Below, piece by piece: positions 1 to 7,948 of a stretch of DNA of 64,000 nt. The stretch's first letter is position 1, and every line of letters starts with the position of its first letter. The position numbers and the translations under genes are program-made. The stretch comes from an uncultured Pelagibacteraceae bacterium (lineage in GTDB: Bacteria; Pseudomonadota; Alphaproteobacteria; Pelagibacterales; Pelagibacteraceae). Location of the stretch: positions 62,001 through 126,000 of the forward strand of contig CACBHY010000002.1 of NCBI GenBank assembly GCA_902539165.1, in the 5' to 3' direction. Under the pieces are notes generated by a model. That model was not told where the DNA came from and searched no databases. It saw only the letters and a list, made by a program, of their open reading frames with translations.

Positions 1-1658
1 TTGAGGGAAATATTTATTTTAGACAAGAAGGTAAAGGAATGTTGCTTGGAACTTATGAGCCAAAATCAACTCCTTGGAAAGTAGAAGGTACACCAATGAA
101 TTTTGGCCACGAGTTACTGGAGCCAAAGTTAGATAATATTGAAGATAGACTGGCAATTGGTTTTGAAAGAATGCCAGCGCTAGAACGTGCAGGTATTAAG
201 AATATAGTTAATGGACCTTTTACTTTTGGTCCAGATGGAAGTCCTCTGATTGGTCCAGTGCCTGGAATGAAGAATTATTGGGTTGCGGTTGGTGTTATGG
301 CTGGATTTTGCCAAGGTGGTGGTGTTGGTAAATGTATAGCAGAATGGATTATTGATGGTGAACCTTCAATTGATGTTTGGGCAATGGATGTTGCAAGATT
401 TGGAGATTATGCATCACCTCAATATGGAACAATAAAGTCCTCAGAAAATTATGAGAGAAGATTTATTATGACATTTCCAAATGAAACTTTGCCGAAAGGA
501 AGAAAACAAAAAACAACAGCACTTTATGATCGTTTTGTAAATCAAGGTGCTGTTATGGGTGATAGCTTTGGATTAGAAAATGTTTTGTGGTTTGCAAATA
601 ATAAAGCAGACGCCCATGAAGAGCCTACTATTAAAAGATCAAGATCTCATGATTATGTATCAAAAGAAGTTATTAATGTAAGAGAAAATGTTGGTTTAAT
701 AGAAGTTGCAAATTTTTCAAAACATGAGTTCAAAGGTCCTGATGCTAGAAAATTTTTAGATCATATAATGGCTGGAAGACTTCCAAAGCCAGGGAGAATA
801 TCTTTATCTCCAATGTTATCATATAGAGGAAAATTATGTGGTGATTTAACAGTGGCTTGTTTAGAGCAAAATGAATTCATGGTATTTGGATCTGGAGCTG
901 CTCAAGAAATGCATAGACGTTGGTTTGAAAGTCATTTAGATAAATTTAACTTAAGTTACTCCAATAGATCTGATGAGTATCATGGATTGTCTATTGCAGG
1001 ACCTAATTCAAGGAAAGTTTTAGAAAAAATTGTAAGAGATGATGTTTCAAATGAAAAATTTAAATTTAAAGATTCAAGGAGAATGTTTGTTGGTAGTGTT
1101 CCTGCAATAATAAATAGAATTTCATTTACAGGTGAACTTGGTTATGAAATTTATGTAGCGCCCCATTATCAATTAAAGCTTTATGAAGAATTAATGGAAG
1201 CTGGAAATGAATTTAATATTAAACCTTTTGGTGGAAGAGCATTAATGTCAATGAGGTTGGAGAAAAATTGGGGAGCTTGGACATTAGATTATCGACCAGA
1301 TTTTACTGCAAAAGAGACAGGCTTAGATGCTTTTATTAATTGGGATAAAGAGTTTATTGGTAAAGAAAGTGCACAAAAGGAAAATTCTTCAAATAAACTC
1401 ATACCATTAATTGTTGAAACAAATGATATTGACGTAACAAATAATGAAGCTGTCATTAATGGGGATCAAAGTATTGGTTACGTAACCTCAGGTGGTTTTG
1501 CACATTTTGTAAATAAAAGTGTAGCATTTACTTTTATTGATCAAAAAAACATTAATTCTGAAAATAAAATTCAAGTGGAGATAAACGGTGATTTATTTAA
1601 TTGTTCAATTATTAAAGAACCACTTTACGATCCAAGTGGTCAAAAAATGAGAAGCTAA
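1..1658 (+). CDS. Dimethylglycine/sarcosine dehydrogenase-like FAD oxidoreductase with C-terminal GcvT domain (5' partial)
   Basis: The frame is open from base 3, so the gene starts before the window. The visible part opens with the end of an FAD-dependent DAO-type amine oxidase fold (FRQEGKGM, then FGPDGSPLIGPVPG and VGVMAGFCQGGGVG, the FAD-closing segment). From about visible residue 160 it continues as a GcvT-like tetrahydrofolate-binding aminomethyltransferase domain (KPFGGRALMSMRLEKNWG near the end). Known relatives oxidise N-methyl groups of dimethylglycine or sarcosine, hand the one-carbon unit to tetrahydrofolate, and give electrons to ETF. Two sister genes lie in the window (11530 and 62453). 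Its stop overlaps the next start as TAATG, so it heads or joins the operon running to 6522. The exact methylated substrate cannot be read from sequence. Confidence 0.85.
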   Translation, partial: EGNIYFRQEGKGMLLGTYEPKSTPWKVEGTPMNFGHELLEPKLDNIEDRLAIGFERMPALERAGIKNIVNGPFTFGPDGSPLIGPVPGMKNYWVAVGVMAGFCQGGGVGKCIAEWIIDGEPSIDVWAMDVARFGDYASPQYGTIKSSENYERRFIMTFPNETLPKGRKQKTTALYDRFVNQGAVMGDSFGLENVLWFANNKADAHEEPTIKRSRSHDYVSKEVINVRENVGLIEVANFSKHEFKGPDARKFLDHIMAGRLPKPGRISLSPMLSYRGKLCGDLTVACLEQNEFMVFGSGAAQEMHRRWFESHLDKFNLSYSNRSDEYHGLSIAGPNSRKVLEKIVRDDVSNEKFKFKDSRRMFVGSVPAIINRISFTGELGYEIYVAPHYQLKLYEELMEAGNEFNIKPFGGRALMSMRLEKNWGAWTLDYRPDFTAKETGLDAFINWDKEFIGKESAQKENSSNKLIPLIVETNDIDVTNNEAVINGDQSIGYVTSGGFAHFVNKSVAFTFIDQKNINSENKIQVEINGDLFNCSIIKEPLYDPSGQKMRS

Positions 1659-2293
1659 TGGCTCAAAAAGACGTAGGAAACAAAATTCCAATTTATAAGC
1701 TTAAAACCACCGATGAAGTTATGAAGTATTACGATGAGTGGGGAGACAAAGACAAATATAATAAAGACATGGTTGACTGGAACTATACAGGACCTAAAGA
1801 GACCACAGAAATTTTTGATAAATATGAAAAGAATAAAGACATTTTAATATTTGATGCCGGATGTGGCACTGGTTTAGTTGGTTTAGAGCTAAAAAAATAT
1901 GGTTTTAAACATTTTCATGGAGCAGATTTATCACAAACCTTGTTAGACTCTGTTCCAAATAATCTTTATCAAAATTTAACAAAGGTTGATCTTAATAAAA
2001 AGATAGAAGCAAAAGATAATTCATATGATGCTGTAATGTGTGTGGGAACATTTACATTTGGTCATGTAAAACCAAATGCCTTAGATGAGTTTGTAAGAAT
2101 TACAAAAGCAGGTGGGTTAATTTGTTTTACTATTAACGAGGGTATTCACGAAGAATATGGGTTTGATAAAAAAATCACAAGTTTAAAAGAAAATAATAAA
2201 TGGAAAGAACTAGAGTTTTTCAAATCAGACTATATTGCTAGTAAAGATGTAAACGCTTGGCTAGGTTTGTACGAGGTTACGAAAAATGTATAG
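1658..2293 (+). CDS. Class I SAM-dependent methyltransferase (METTL27/WBSCR27-like)
   Basis: This 211-residue protein carries methyltransferase motif I as FDAGCGTGLVG (residues 65-75), an acidic ribose-binding position in HGADLSQ, and the post-I segment CVGTFTFGHV. The last is typical of METTL27/Williams-Beuren-type methyltransferases whose substrate is unknown. The ATG shares one base with the stop of the upstream dehydrogenase (TAATG), and its own end overlaps the next gene by 8 bases, so translational coupling is likely. The length suits a stand-alone small-molecule methyltransferase. Nothing in the sequence reveals the acceptor. The setting, next to a methyl-group oxidase and an organosulfur enzyme, suggests a small methylated metabolite, which is inference only. 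Confidence 0.8.
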   Translation: MAQKDVGNKIPIYKLKTTDEVMKYYDEWGDKDKYNKDMVDWNYTGPKETTEIFDKYEKNKDILIFDAGCGTGLVGLELKKYGFKHFHGADLSQTLLDSVPNNLYQNLTKVDLNKKIEAKDNSYDAVMCVGTFTFGHVKPNALDEFVRITKAGGLICFTINEGIHEEYGFDKKITSLKENNKWKELEFFKSDYIASKDVNAWLGLYEVTKNV

Positions 2294-2654
2294 ACCTCTT
2301 CCTGCAAATCTCACAATACAAGTCTCTAAAATTGATGGCTTGGGCTTATTTACTAAAACCAAAATTCAAAAAAATTCATTTATAGGGATAACACATGTAA
2401 AGCATGAGGATTTTCAAGACATGTATATAAGAACTCCTCTTGGTGGTTTCTATAATCACTCAAAAAATCCAAATGTAACTAAAATATCATCTGATAAACT
2501 TCCTAAATATGATTTTGGTCAAAATATTGAGAGGAAAATCAATGAATTTTTGGAAGATAAAAATAATAACTTAAAGTACTGTTATTTAGTTTCTTTAAGA
2601 GACATTGAGCCTGGTGAAGAAATTGTAGCTAAATATACATTTTATGAATTTTAA
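2286..2654 (+). CDS. Small SET-domain protein
   Basis: The 122-residue product is nearly all SET domain. It shows an N-terminal GLGLFTKTKI-like strand, the core YNHSKNPNV (the NHS-x-x-PN signature that forms the cofactor pseudoknot) and a C-terminal PGEEIVAKYTFYEF, matching the usual E-L-x-x-x-Y closing motif. SET proteins usually methylate lysines with S-adenosylmethionine. Bacterial stand-alone versions are widespread but poorly characterised. The gene overlaps the methyltransferase gene by 8 bases and is followed 17 bases later by the M24 enzyme. No pre-SET or post-SET cysteines are present. Target and role are unknown. Confidence 0.75.
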   Translation: MYRPLPANLTIQVSKIDGLGLFTKTKIQKNSFIGITHVKHEDFQDMYIRTPLGGFYNHSKNPNVTKISSDKLPKYDFGQNIERKINEFLEDKNNNLKYCYLVSLRDIEPGEEIVAKYTFYEF

Positions 2655-2671
2655 TGTAAAATTAACGAAAT

Positions 2672-3910
2672 ATGAAATTTAAAAGAAAAATCGCTCCAGA
2701 GATAAAATCAAGACAAAAATTTATTACTAAAAAAAGATTAAGAGAAGATGAGATTGATTTTGATAAGTTAAGATCATATCGTTTAGATAGAGTTAGAAAA
2801 GAATTAGTAAAAAATAATTTAGAGGCTTGTATTCTGTTTGATCCAGTAAATGTTCGTTATGCTTTAGACACTGTGAACATGAGTGTTTATAATATGCATA
2901 ATTTAACAAGATATTGTTTTGTACCAGTCAATGGTCCAACTATTCTTTATGAGTATTTTAATTGTGAGATATTATCTAAGCATTTAAATTTAATTGACGA
3001 AATAAGACCTGCAATCACATGGGACTACTTTAGTAATGGGGACCAAGCTAACAATCAATTATCAAAATGGATCAATGAAGTTAAAGATTTATCAAAGAAT
3101 TATTTTAAATCTAAAAAAATTGCAATTGATGTTCTTAATGGTCCTGCTGTTACAGCTTTAAATAAAGAAGGTATTGAAGTTATAGATGCGAAATTAATTT
3201 TAGAACAAGCAAGAGTAATAAAGTCTCCTGATGAAATAATTTGTATGAAAGCTGCAATAGAAGTTGCAGAAAAAGGTGTATCTAAGATGAGATCAGATCT
3301 TAAACCAGGAATGACAGAAGATGAATTGTGGTCAATTTTACATAAAACAAATATTGAAAATGGTGGCGAATGGATTGAGTGTAGGATTTTATCTTCTGGT
3401 GAAAGAACAAATCCATGGATGCAAGAGAGTAGCAATAAGGTAATGCAACAAGGAGAAATTGTTGCCTTTGACACTGATATGGTTGGTCCCTATGGATATT
3501 GTGCGGATATATCTAGAGCCTTTGTAGTCGGAAATGAATTTAATGATAAACAAAAAAAACTTTATTCAATGGCTAGAGATCAAATAGATCATAATTTTAG
3601 AACAATAAAACCAGGGATGAGCTTTAGAGAGTTTATTAAAAAATCTTGGGTTTTACCTGATGAATATTACGGAAACAGATATTCATGCATGGTTCATGGA
3701 ATTGGTTTGTGCGATGAGTGGCCTCAAATAAGATATCCAACTGATGGTGGTGAAGAAGGGGGAACTTTTGAGAAGAATATGACCATCACACTTGAGAGTT
3801 ATATTGGTAAAGTTGGTGGTAAAGAAGGTGTAAAACTTGAACAGCAGTACCTTGTTGGTGAAAATGGACTTGAATTGATGTCCCATCATCCGTTAGAAGA
3901 TATTCAATGA
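2672..3910 (+). CDS. dddP: M24-family metalloenzyme, probable DMSP lyase DddP
   Basis: This 412-residue protein has a creatinase/prolidase (M24) fold. Generic annotation would be Xaa-Pro peptidase, but the metal site has the DddP layout: D267, D269 and D279 (FDTDMVGPYGYCAD), H342, E375 and E390. It also has Y337 five residues before the His and D348 six residues after it (HGIGLCDEW). In characterised Ruegeria/Roseovarius DddP, as I recall it, the ligands are D295/D297/D307/H371/E406/E421 with Y366 and catalytic D377, so most spacings match exactly. Ordinary M24 peptidases use a D-x10-D pair and a different residue after the His. DddP cleaves dimethylsulfoniopropionate to dimethyl sulfide and acrylate in the cytoplasm. 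The next gene starts inside its end (4-base overlap). A related non-lyase M24 paralogue remains possible. Confidence 0.62.
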   Translation: MKFKRKIAPEIKSRQKFITKKRLREDEIDFDKLRSYRLDRVRKELVKNNLEACILFDPVNVRYALDTVNMSVYNMHNLTRYCFVPVNGPTILYEYFNCEILSKHLNLIDEIRPAITWDYFSNGDQANNQLSKWINEVKDLSKNYFKSKKIAIDVLNGPAVTALNKEGIEVIDAKLILEQARVIKSPDEIICMKAAIEVAEKGVSKMRSDLKPGMTEDELWSILHKTNIENGGEWIECRILSSGERTNPWMQESSNKVMQQGEIVAFDTDMVGPYGYCADISRAFVVGNEFNDKQKKLYSMARDQIDHNFRTIKPGMSFREFIKKSWVLPDEYYGNRYSCMVHGIGLCDEWPQIRYPTDGGEEGGTFEKNMTITLESYIGKVGGKEGVKLEQQYLVGENGLELMSHHPLEDIQ

Positions 3911-4317
3911 AGATTATTTTAGTAATGGGTTTACCAGGCGCCGGTAAAACTACTTTAGCCAATGAAATGGCACCAATGTTAAATGCAAAAAGATTAAATG
4001 CAGACGAAGTTAGAAAAGCTGCCAATGATTGGGATTTTTCAGAGGAGGGTAGAGTTAGACAAGCAAAAAGAATGGCAGAGGCCGCGTTAAAATTAAAAAA
4101 TGAAGGTCATTACGTTATAGCAGATTTTATTGCACCAACACCAGAAGCTAGAAACCTTTTTCCTGCAGATTATAGGGTTTGGGTGGATACAATTAAAGAA
4201 GGACGTTTTGAAGATACAAACCAGATGTTCGTTAATCCCAAAAAATTTGATTTTCATGTGACAACTCAAGATGCAAAAAAATGGGCACCTAAAATAATAC
4301 AGGAGATAAAAAAATGA
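3907..4317 (+). CDS. P-loop kinase of the adenylylsulfate-kinase (CysC-like) type
   Basis: The 136-residue protein begins with a Walker A loop, GLPGAGKT (residues 8-15). It then shows RLNADEVR and SEEGRVRQAKRM, which correspond to the LDGDNVR and FSEEDR segments of APS kinase, and VIADFIAPTPEAR, which corresponds to the VSFISPYR strand. APS kinase makes PAPS from adenylylsulfate and ATP. The protein is clearly shorter than standard CysC (about 175-200 residues) and lacks part of the lid region, so the substrate may differ. It overlaps the genes on both sides by 4 bases (ATGA-type junctions), and its direct partner is the nucleotidyltransferase downstream. A sulfotransferase that would use PAPS is encoded at 49605, far away. 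Confidence 0.65.
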   Translation: MKIILVMGLPGAGKTTLANEMAPMLNAKRLNADEVRKAANDWDFSEEGRVRQAKRMAEAALKLKNEGHYVIADFIAPTPEARNLFPADYRVWVDTIKEGRFEDTNQMFVNPKKFDFHVTTQDAKKWAPKIIQEIKK

Positions 4318-4688
4318 GCTATCAATGGGATAACAAAAAACCAACTGCTCAAATGTTAGGAAGATGGCAACCTTTTCATGACGGTCATTATAAGTTGTTT
4401 AAGGAAATAATTAAAAAAACAGGTCAAGTTTGTATTCAAATTAGAGATGTTCAAGGAGTGGATGATAACCCTTTTGATTTTGAAACTGTAAAAAAAAACA
4501 TTGAGGATAGATTGAATCCTGAATTTGAGGGAAGATTTAAAGTTATAGTAGTCCCCAATATTACAAATATTTGTTATGGAAGAGGTGTTGGATATAAAAT
4601 TGAGGAAATAGTTTTGGACGAAGAAACTCAAAAAATTTCAGCTACAAAAATCAGAGCTAAAATGAGAGAAGAAGGAAAATTAAAATAA
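4314..4688 (+). CDS. HxGH nucleotidyltransferase (NadM/cytidylyltransferase-like), short form
   Basis: The 124-residue product has GRWQPFHDGH with the HxGH nucleotide-binding signature at residues 22-25, and ends with the ISATKIR element (residues 108-114) that closes this superfamily's active site. The N-terminus most resembles archaeal-type NMN adenylyltransferases (GRFQPFHLGH in that family). At 124 residues it is shorter than NadM (about 170). The conserved middle is reduced, so NMN may not be the substrate. It is coupled to the CysC-like kinase by a 4-base overlap, and the pair probably acts on one compound. The activity (adenylyl or cytidylyl transfer) cannot be decided from sequence. 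Confidence 0.65.
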   Translation: MSYQWDNKKPTAQMLGRWQPFHDGHYKLFKEIIKKTGQVCIQIRDVQGVDDNPFDFETVKKNIEDRLNPEFEGRFKVIVVPNITNICYGRGVGYKIEEIVLDEETQKISATKIRAKMREEGKLK

Positions 4689-4692
4689 ACCA

Positions 4693-5544
4693 ATGAATGA
4701 TAGACTTAAAACTATAGTAGATCTTGACAATTATCCTATTCACGACCTTAACTCACCAAAAATAAAAAAATTAATTAATAGATGTAAAAACGAATTAGAA
4801 GAAAATAGCTGTTCCACAGTTTCAAATTTTATTTTACCACAGTCTTTAGAGATCATGAATTCTGAACTAGAAAAACAAATTGATGAAGTATACATGTCAA
4901 AAGAAAAAATTAATGCATATCTATATGCCAAAGATGATCCATCCTTACCGGAAGATCATCCTAAAAGAAATTTTATGAATAGATATAATGGATATCTAAA
5001 TTCTGATTGTTTCTCAAAAAGTTCTGAAATGAAATATCTGTATGAAACTGAAGAACTATTGAAATTTGTATCTGCTTGCTTGGGAGTTTTCCCAATATAT
5101 AGGTGGGCAGACCCATTAGCTTGTCATGCTTATAATGTTATGAAACCAGATGGAATTCTTCCATGGCATTTTGATAGTTGTGAATTTACATTGAGCTTAA
5201 TGATACAAAAACCAGAAAATGGTGGTGTTTTTGAGTATTGTCCAAATATTAGAGAACCAGGAAATGAAAACTTTGATGAGGTTAAAAAAGTTTTAGACGG
5301 AGATAGAGCGAGGGTAAAACAATTAAATTTGGAACCTGGCGATTTACAAATATTTAAAGGAAGATTTACATTGCATCGTGTAACTAAAGTAGAGGGTCAA
5401 AAATCAAGATATATGTGTATTCCAGCATATGTTTTAGATCCATGGAGAGTTAACACTCCAGAACATTCTAAGGCTATTTATGGTAAAGTTTTACCAATTC
5501 ATATAGAAAGAAATCAAATTAGATCTGATGGATTAGCTGATTAA
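4693..5544 (+). CDS. Fe(II)/2-oxoglutarate oxygenase of the BesD/HalD-like family, hydroxylase-type facial triad
   Basis: The 283-residue protein has a cupin-type non-heme iron site: H159-x-D161 in LPWHFDSCEF, distal H228 in FTLHRV, and R239 positioned to bind 2-oxoglutarate. The surrounding text (SLMIQKPENGGVFEYCPNIR) resembles the BesD/HalD amino-acid halogenase family. Halogenases replace the triad carboxylate with Gly or Ala, whereas this protein keeps Asp, so hydroxylation (or desaturation) is expected rather than chlorination. It follows the nucleotidyltransferase gene after 4 bases and precedes the crotonase by 1 base. The substrate is probably a free polar amino acid or similar small molecule by family analogy, but this is not shown here. 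Confidence 0.7.
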   Translation: MNDRLKTIVDLDNYPIHDLNSPKIKKLINRCKNELEENSCSTVSNFILPQSLEIMNSELEKQIDEVYMSKEKINAYLYAKDDPSLPEDHPKRNFMNRYNGYLNSDCFSKSSEMKYLYETEELLKFVSACLGVFPIYRWADPLACHAYNVMKPDGILPWHFDSCEFTLSLMIQKPENGGVFEYCPNIREPGNENFDEVKKVLDGDRARVKQLNLEPGDLQIFKGRFTLHRVTKVEGQKSRYMCIPAYVLDPWRVNTPEHSKAIYGKVLPIHIERNQIRSDGLAD

Positions 5545-5545
5545 A

Positions 5546-6325
5546 ATGACAAGTAACATTAAAATTAAAAAAATAACCAATGACATATCATCAATAATAA
5601 TTGATGAACAAAAAACCTATAATTCTCTATCATTTAAAAACCTTTCCGATTTATTAAAAGCGTTTAAAAAATTAGATGCCGACAAACAAGTAAAAGTAAT
5701 AATTTTAGAAGGTGCAGGAAAAGGTTTTAGTGCTGGACATAATTTAAAAGAAGTAAGGGGACTAAAGAAAAGAGATAAATACCTTAAACTATTTAACCTT
5801 TGCTCAAGTGTAATGACCCAAATCGTTGAGGGAAGAAAACCAGTTATTGCAAAAGTTCATGGCGCAGCTTTTGCTGCTGGCTGTCAATTAGTTGCAAGTT
5901 GTGATTTAGCATATAGCACCAAGGACGCTTTGTTTGCAACACCAGGAGTAAATATTGGTTTATTTTGCAGCACGCCTATGGTTGCTGTAAGTAGAAAAAT
6001 TAATCGAAAACCCATGATGAAAATGTTGTTAACAGGTGAACCAATCCATGCAAATTATGCTAAAGAGATTGGGTTAATTAATGATTGTTTTTTAAAATCA
6101 AAATTAAATTCAGAGGTTATAAAAGTTGCGAAAATAATTGCTTCTAAATCAAATCTAACAATAAAAATTGGAAAACAATCCTTTTATAAACAATTAGAAA
6201 TGCCACTAAGAAAAGCTTACGCCTATACAAGTAAAATGATGACAATTAATATGATGGCGATGGATGCAAAAGAGGGAATATCAGCGTTCCTTGAAAAAAG
6301 AAAACCTGTATGGAAAAATAAATAG
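5546..6325 (+). CDS. Enoyl-CoA hydratase/isomerase family protein (ECHDC3-like)
   Basis: This 259-residue protein has a crotonase fold. It shows GAGKGFSAGHNLKEV (first oxyanion-hole strand) and HGAAFAAGCQLVASCDLAY (second oxyanion glycine). The stretch ATPGVNIGLFCSTPMVAVSR matches the ECHDC3 subgroup almost word for word. The glutamate that acts as catalytic acid in true enoyl-CoA hydratases is replaced by a VNIG segment, so simple hydratase activity is doubtful. Other acyl-CoA chemistry (isomerase, thioesterase-like) is possible. A role in acrylate or methylmercaptopropionate-CoA processing next to the DddP-like gene is tempting, but the missing glutamate argues against direct equivalence with DmdD. 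It overlaps the next start by one base. Confidence 0.8.
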   Translation: MTSNIKIKKITNDISSIIIDEQKTYNSLSFKNLSDLLKAFKKLDADKQVKVIILEGAGKGFSAGHNLKEVRGLKKRDKYLKLFNLCSSVMTQIVEGRKPVIAKVHGAAFAAGCQLVASCDLAYSTKDALFATPGVNIGLFCSTPMVAVSRKINRKPMMKMLLTGEPIHANYAKEIGLINDCFLKSKLNSEVIKVAKIIASKSNLTIKIGKQSFYKQLEMPLRKAYAYTSKMMTINMMAMDAKEGISAFLEKRKPVWKNK

Positions 6326-6522
6326 TGTTTAATAAAAAAAATATTTTAATTATTTTTTTTATATTTTTAGGAATGTATATTATTTTAAATTTTAAAGATT
6401 ATAATTTTAAAAGAGCTGTTGATGCATGTCTGGCTGCTAGCCAAAAATTATCAGAAGCTAAAATTACTGATTTAGACGAAGCTAAAAGATTTTGTGAAGA
6501 TCAAATAAAAAAAAATAAGTAA
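6325..6522 (+). CDS. Small single-pass membrane protein, unknown
   Basis: The 65-residue product starts with GTG overlapping the upstream TAG by one base. It has one strongly hydrophobic segment (about residues 6-24, ILIIFFIFLGMYIIL) followed by a short charged tail with two cysteines (DACLAASQ and RFCEDQ). The tail probably faces the periplasm and could form one disulfide. It ends the operon; about 70 non-coding bases follow. I recognise no family. Reality is supported by the tight start/stop overlap and a plausible topology. Confidence 0.55.
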   Translation: MFNKKNILIIFFIFLGMYIILNFKDYNFKRAVDACLAASQKLSEAKITDLDEAKRFCEDQIKKNK

Positions 6523-6592
6523 ATATTGTTGTAGTGATGAAAAGGTTTAAAATAAAATTGATTTATTATAAAGTTTTAAATAGGATTAATTA

Positions 6593-7948
6593 ATGAGTGA
6601 ATCGTGTTGTGGACCTGGATATGTAAGCCCTTCTGCTGCTGTAAAAGCTCCAAATGAAAAGCTATTATATACAATAGCCATTTATACTGGAACTGGAATT
6701 CAAAAACCTGATTACTTGGCCACTATAGATGTAGATCCAAAAAGCCCAAATTATTCCAAGGTTATCCATCGTTTAGAAATGCCTGGTATTGGAGATGAAC
6801 TTCATCACATGGGATGGAATGCTTGTTCTTCATGTCATGGTGACGCTGAAATGAGTAGAAAATACCTTCTTGTTCCTGGTGTTAGATCAAATAATATCCA
6901 TGTAATTGATACCGCAACAGATCCTCACGCACCAAGAATACATAAAATAATTGAAGGTTCGGAAATCAAAGCAAAAACTAATTTATCTGGACCCCACACT
7001 GTTCATTGCTTAGGCTCCGAAATAATTATTTCATTCTTAGGAAATGCAAAGGGAGAGGCTCCGGGTGGATATTTACATTTAAATAAAGATTTTGAAATTG
7101 TTGGAAGATGGGAAAATTCCATGGGAGATATACCATTTAGTTATGATTTTTGGTATCAACCTAGACATAATGTAATGGTCAGCTCTGAGTGGGCAGCTCC
7201 AAATACTTTTATGCCAGGTTTTGATCTTGAGGAAGTAGGACATTTAAAATATGGACGTAGGTTACATATTTGGGATTTTAAGAAAAAGGAACCTATAGAA
7301 ACCATGTATCTTGGAGAAGATGGACTAATACCTTTAGAGGTAAAATTTCTGCATAACCCTGAAAGTAGTCATGGATTTTGTGGCGCAGCTTTAAGTGCAA
7401 ACGTAATTCATTTTTGGAAATCTAAAGAGGGTAAGTGGGAATGGGAAAAAATAATTGATGTTGATAATGAACCACATCCAGATTGGCCAATTCCTATACC
7501 AGGTGTTATGTCGGCAATACTTGTTTCAATGGATGATAAATATCTTTATTTAAATAATTGGCTTCACGGTGATATGAGACAGTATGATATTTCCGACCCA
7601 CATAAACCTAAATTAACTGGACAAGTTTGGATGGGTGGACTTTTAGGAAAAGCACCAGTTGTTAATGGAGTAAAGATTGCTGGTGGACCACAAATGTATC
7701 AACTGTCATTAGATGGCAAACGTATGTATGTAACAACTTCTTTATTCTCTACTTGGGATAATCAATTTTATCCTGAAATTAGAACACAAGGTGGAGCAAT
7801 GATAATGATTGACTGTGACGTTGAAAATGGCGGAATGAAAATTAATAAAGATTTTATAGTAGACTTTGGCAAAGAACCTAATGGTCCCAGCAGATGTCAC
7901 GAAAGTAGATATCCTGGTGGAGATTGTACCAGCGATATTTGGCTGTAA
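6593..7948 (+). CDS. mtoX: Methanethiol oxidase / selenium-binding protein 1 (SBP56) family
   Basis: The 451-residue protein aligns by eye along its length with human SELENBP1 (472 residues). Shared stretches include PDYLATIDVDPKSPNY, DELHHMGWNACSSCHGD (equivalent to the Cys57 region), YDFWYQPRHNVMVSSEWAAP, NWLHGDMRQYDISDP and the C-terminal RYPGGDCTSDIWL. Characterised bacterial members (MtoX) are copper-dependent and oxidise methanethiol to formaldehyde, hydrogen sulfide and hydrogen peroxide. The N-terminus has no clear Sec signal. The known Hyphomicrobium enzyme is periplasmic, so localisation here is open. The gene is followed by a ferredoxin gene through a TAATG overlap. Methanethiol is a DMSP product, which fits the rest of the window. 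Confidence 0.85.
   Translation: MSESCCGPGYVSPSAAVKAPNEKLLYTIAIYTGTGIQKPDYLATIDVDPKSPNYSKVIHRLEMPGIGDELHHMGWNACSSCHGDAEMSRKYLLVPGVRSNNIHVIDTATDPHAPRIHKIIEGSEIKAKTNLSGPHTVHCLGSEIIISFLGNAKGEAPGGYLHLNKDFEIVGRWENSMGDIPFSYDFWYQPRHNVMVSSEWAAPNTFMPGFDLEEVGHLKYGRRLHIWDFKKKEPIETMYLGEDGLIPLEVKFLHNPESSHGFCGAALSANVIHFWKSKEGKWEWEKIIDVDNEPHPDWPIPIPGVMSAILVSMDDKYLYLNNWLHGDMRQYDISDPHKPKLTGQVWMGGLLGKAPVVNGVKIAGGPQMYQLSLDGKRMYVTTSLFSTWDNQFYPEIRTQGGAMIMIDCDVENGGMKINKDFIVDFGKEPNGPSRCHESRYPGGDCTSDIWL

Noticed and set aside
1-1658. DMSP demethylase DmdA
   Set aside because: DmdA is a stand-alone GcvT-like protein; here the GcvT domain is fused to an FAD oxidase domain, as in dimethylglycine dehydrogenase.
2672-3910. 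Plain Xaa-Pro aminopeptidase annotation
   Set aside because: The metal-site spacing and the extra Asp residues fit DddP better, so peptidase is kept only as the alternative.
4693-5544. Halogenase function
   Set aside because: Asp161 is present at the position that must be Gly or Ala in the iron halogenases.
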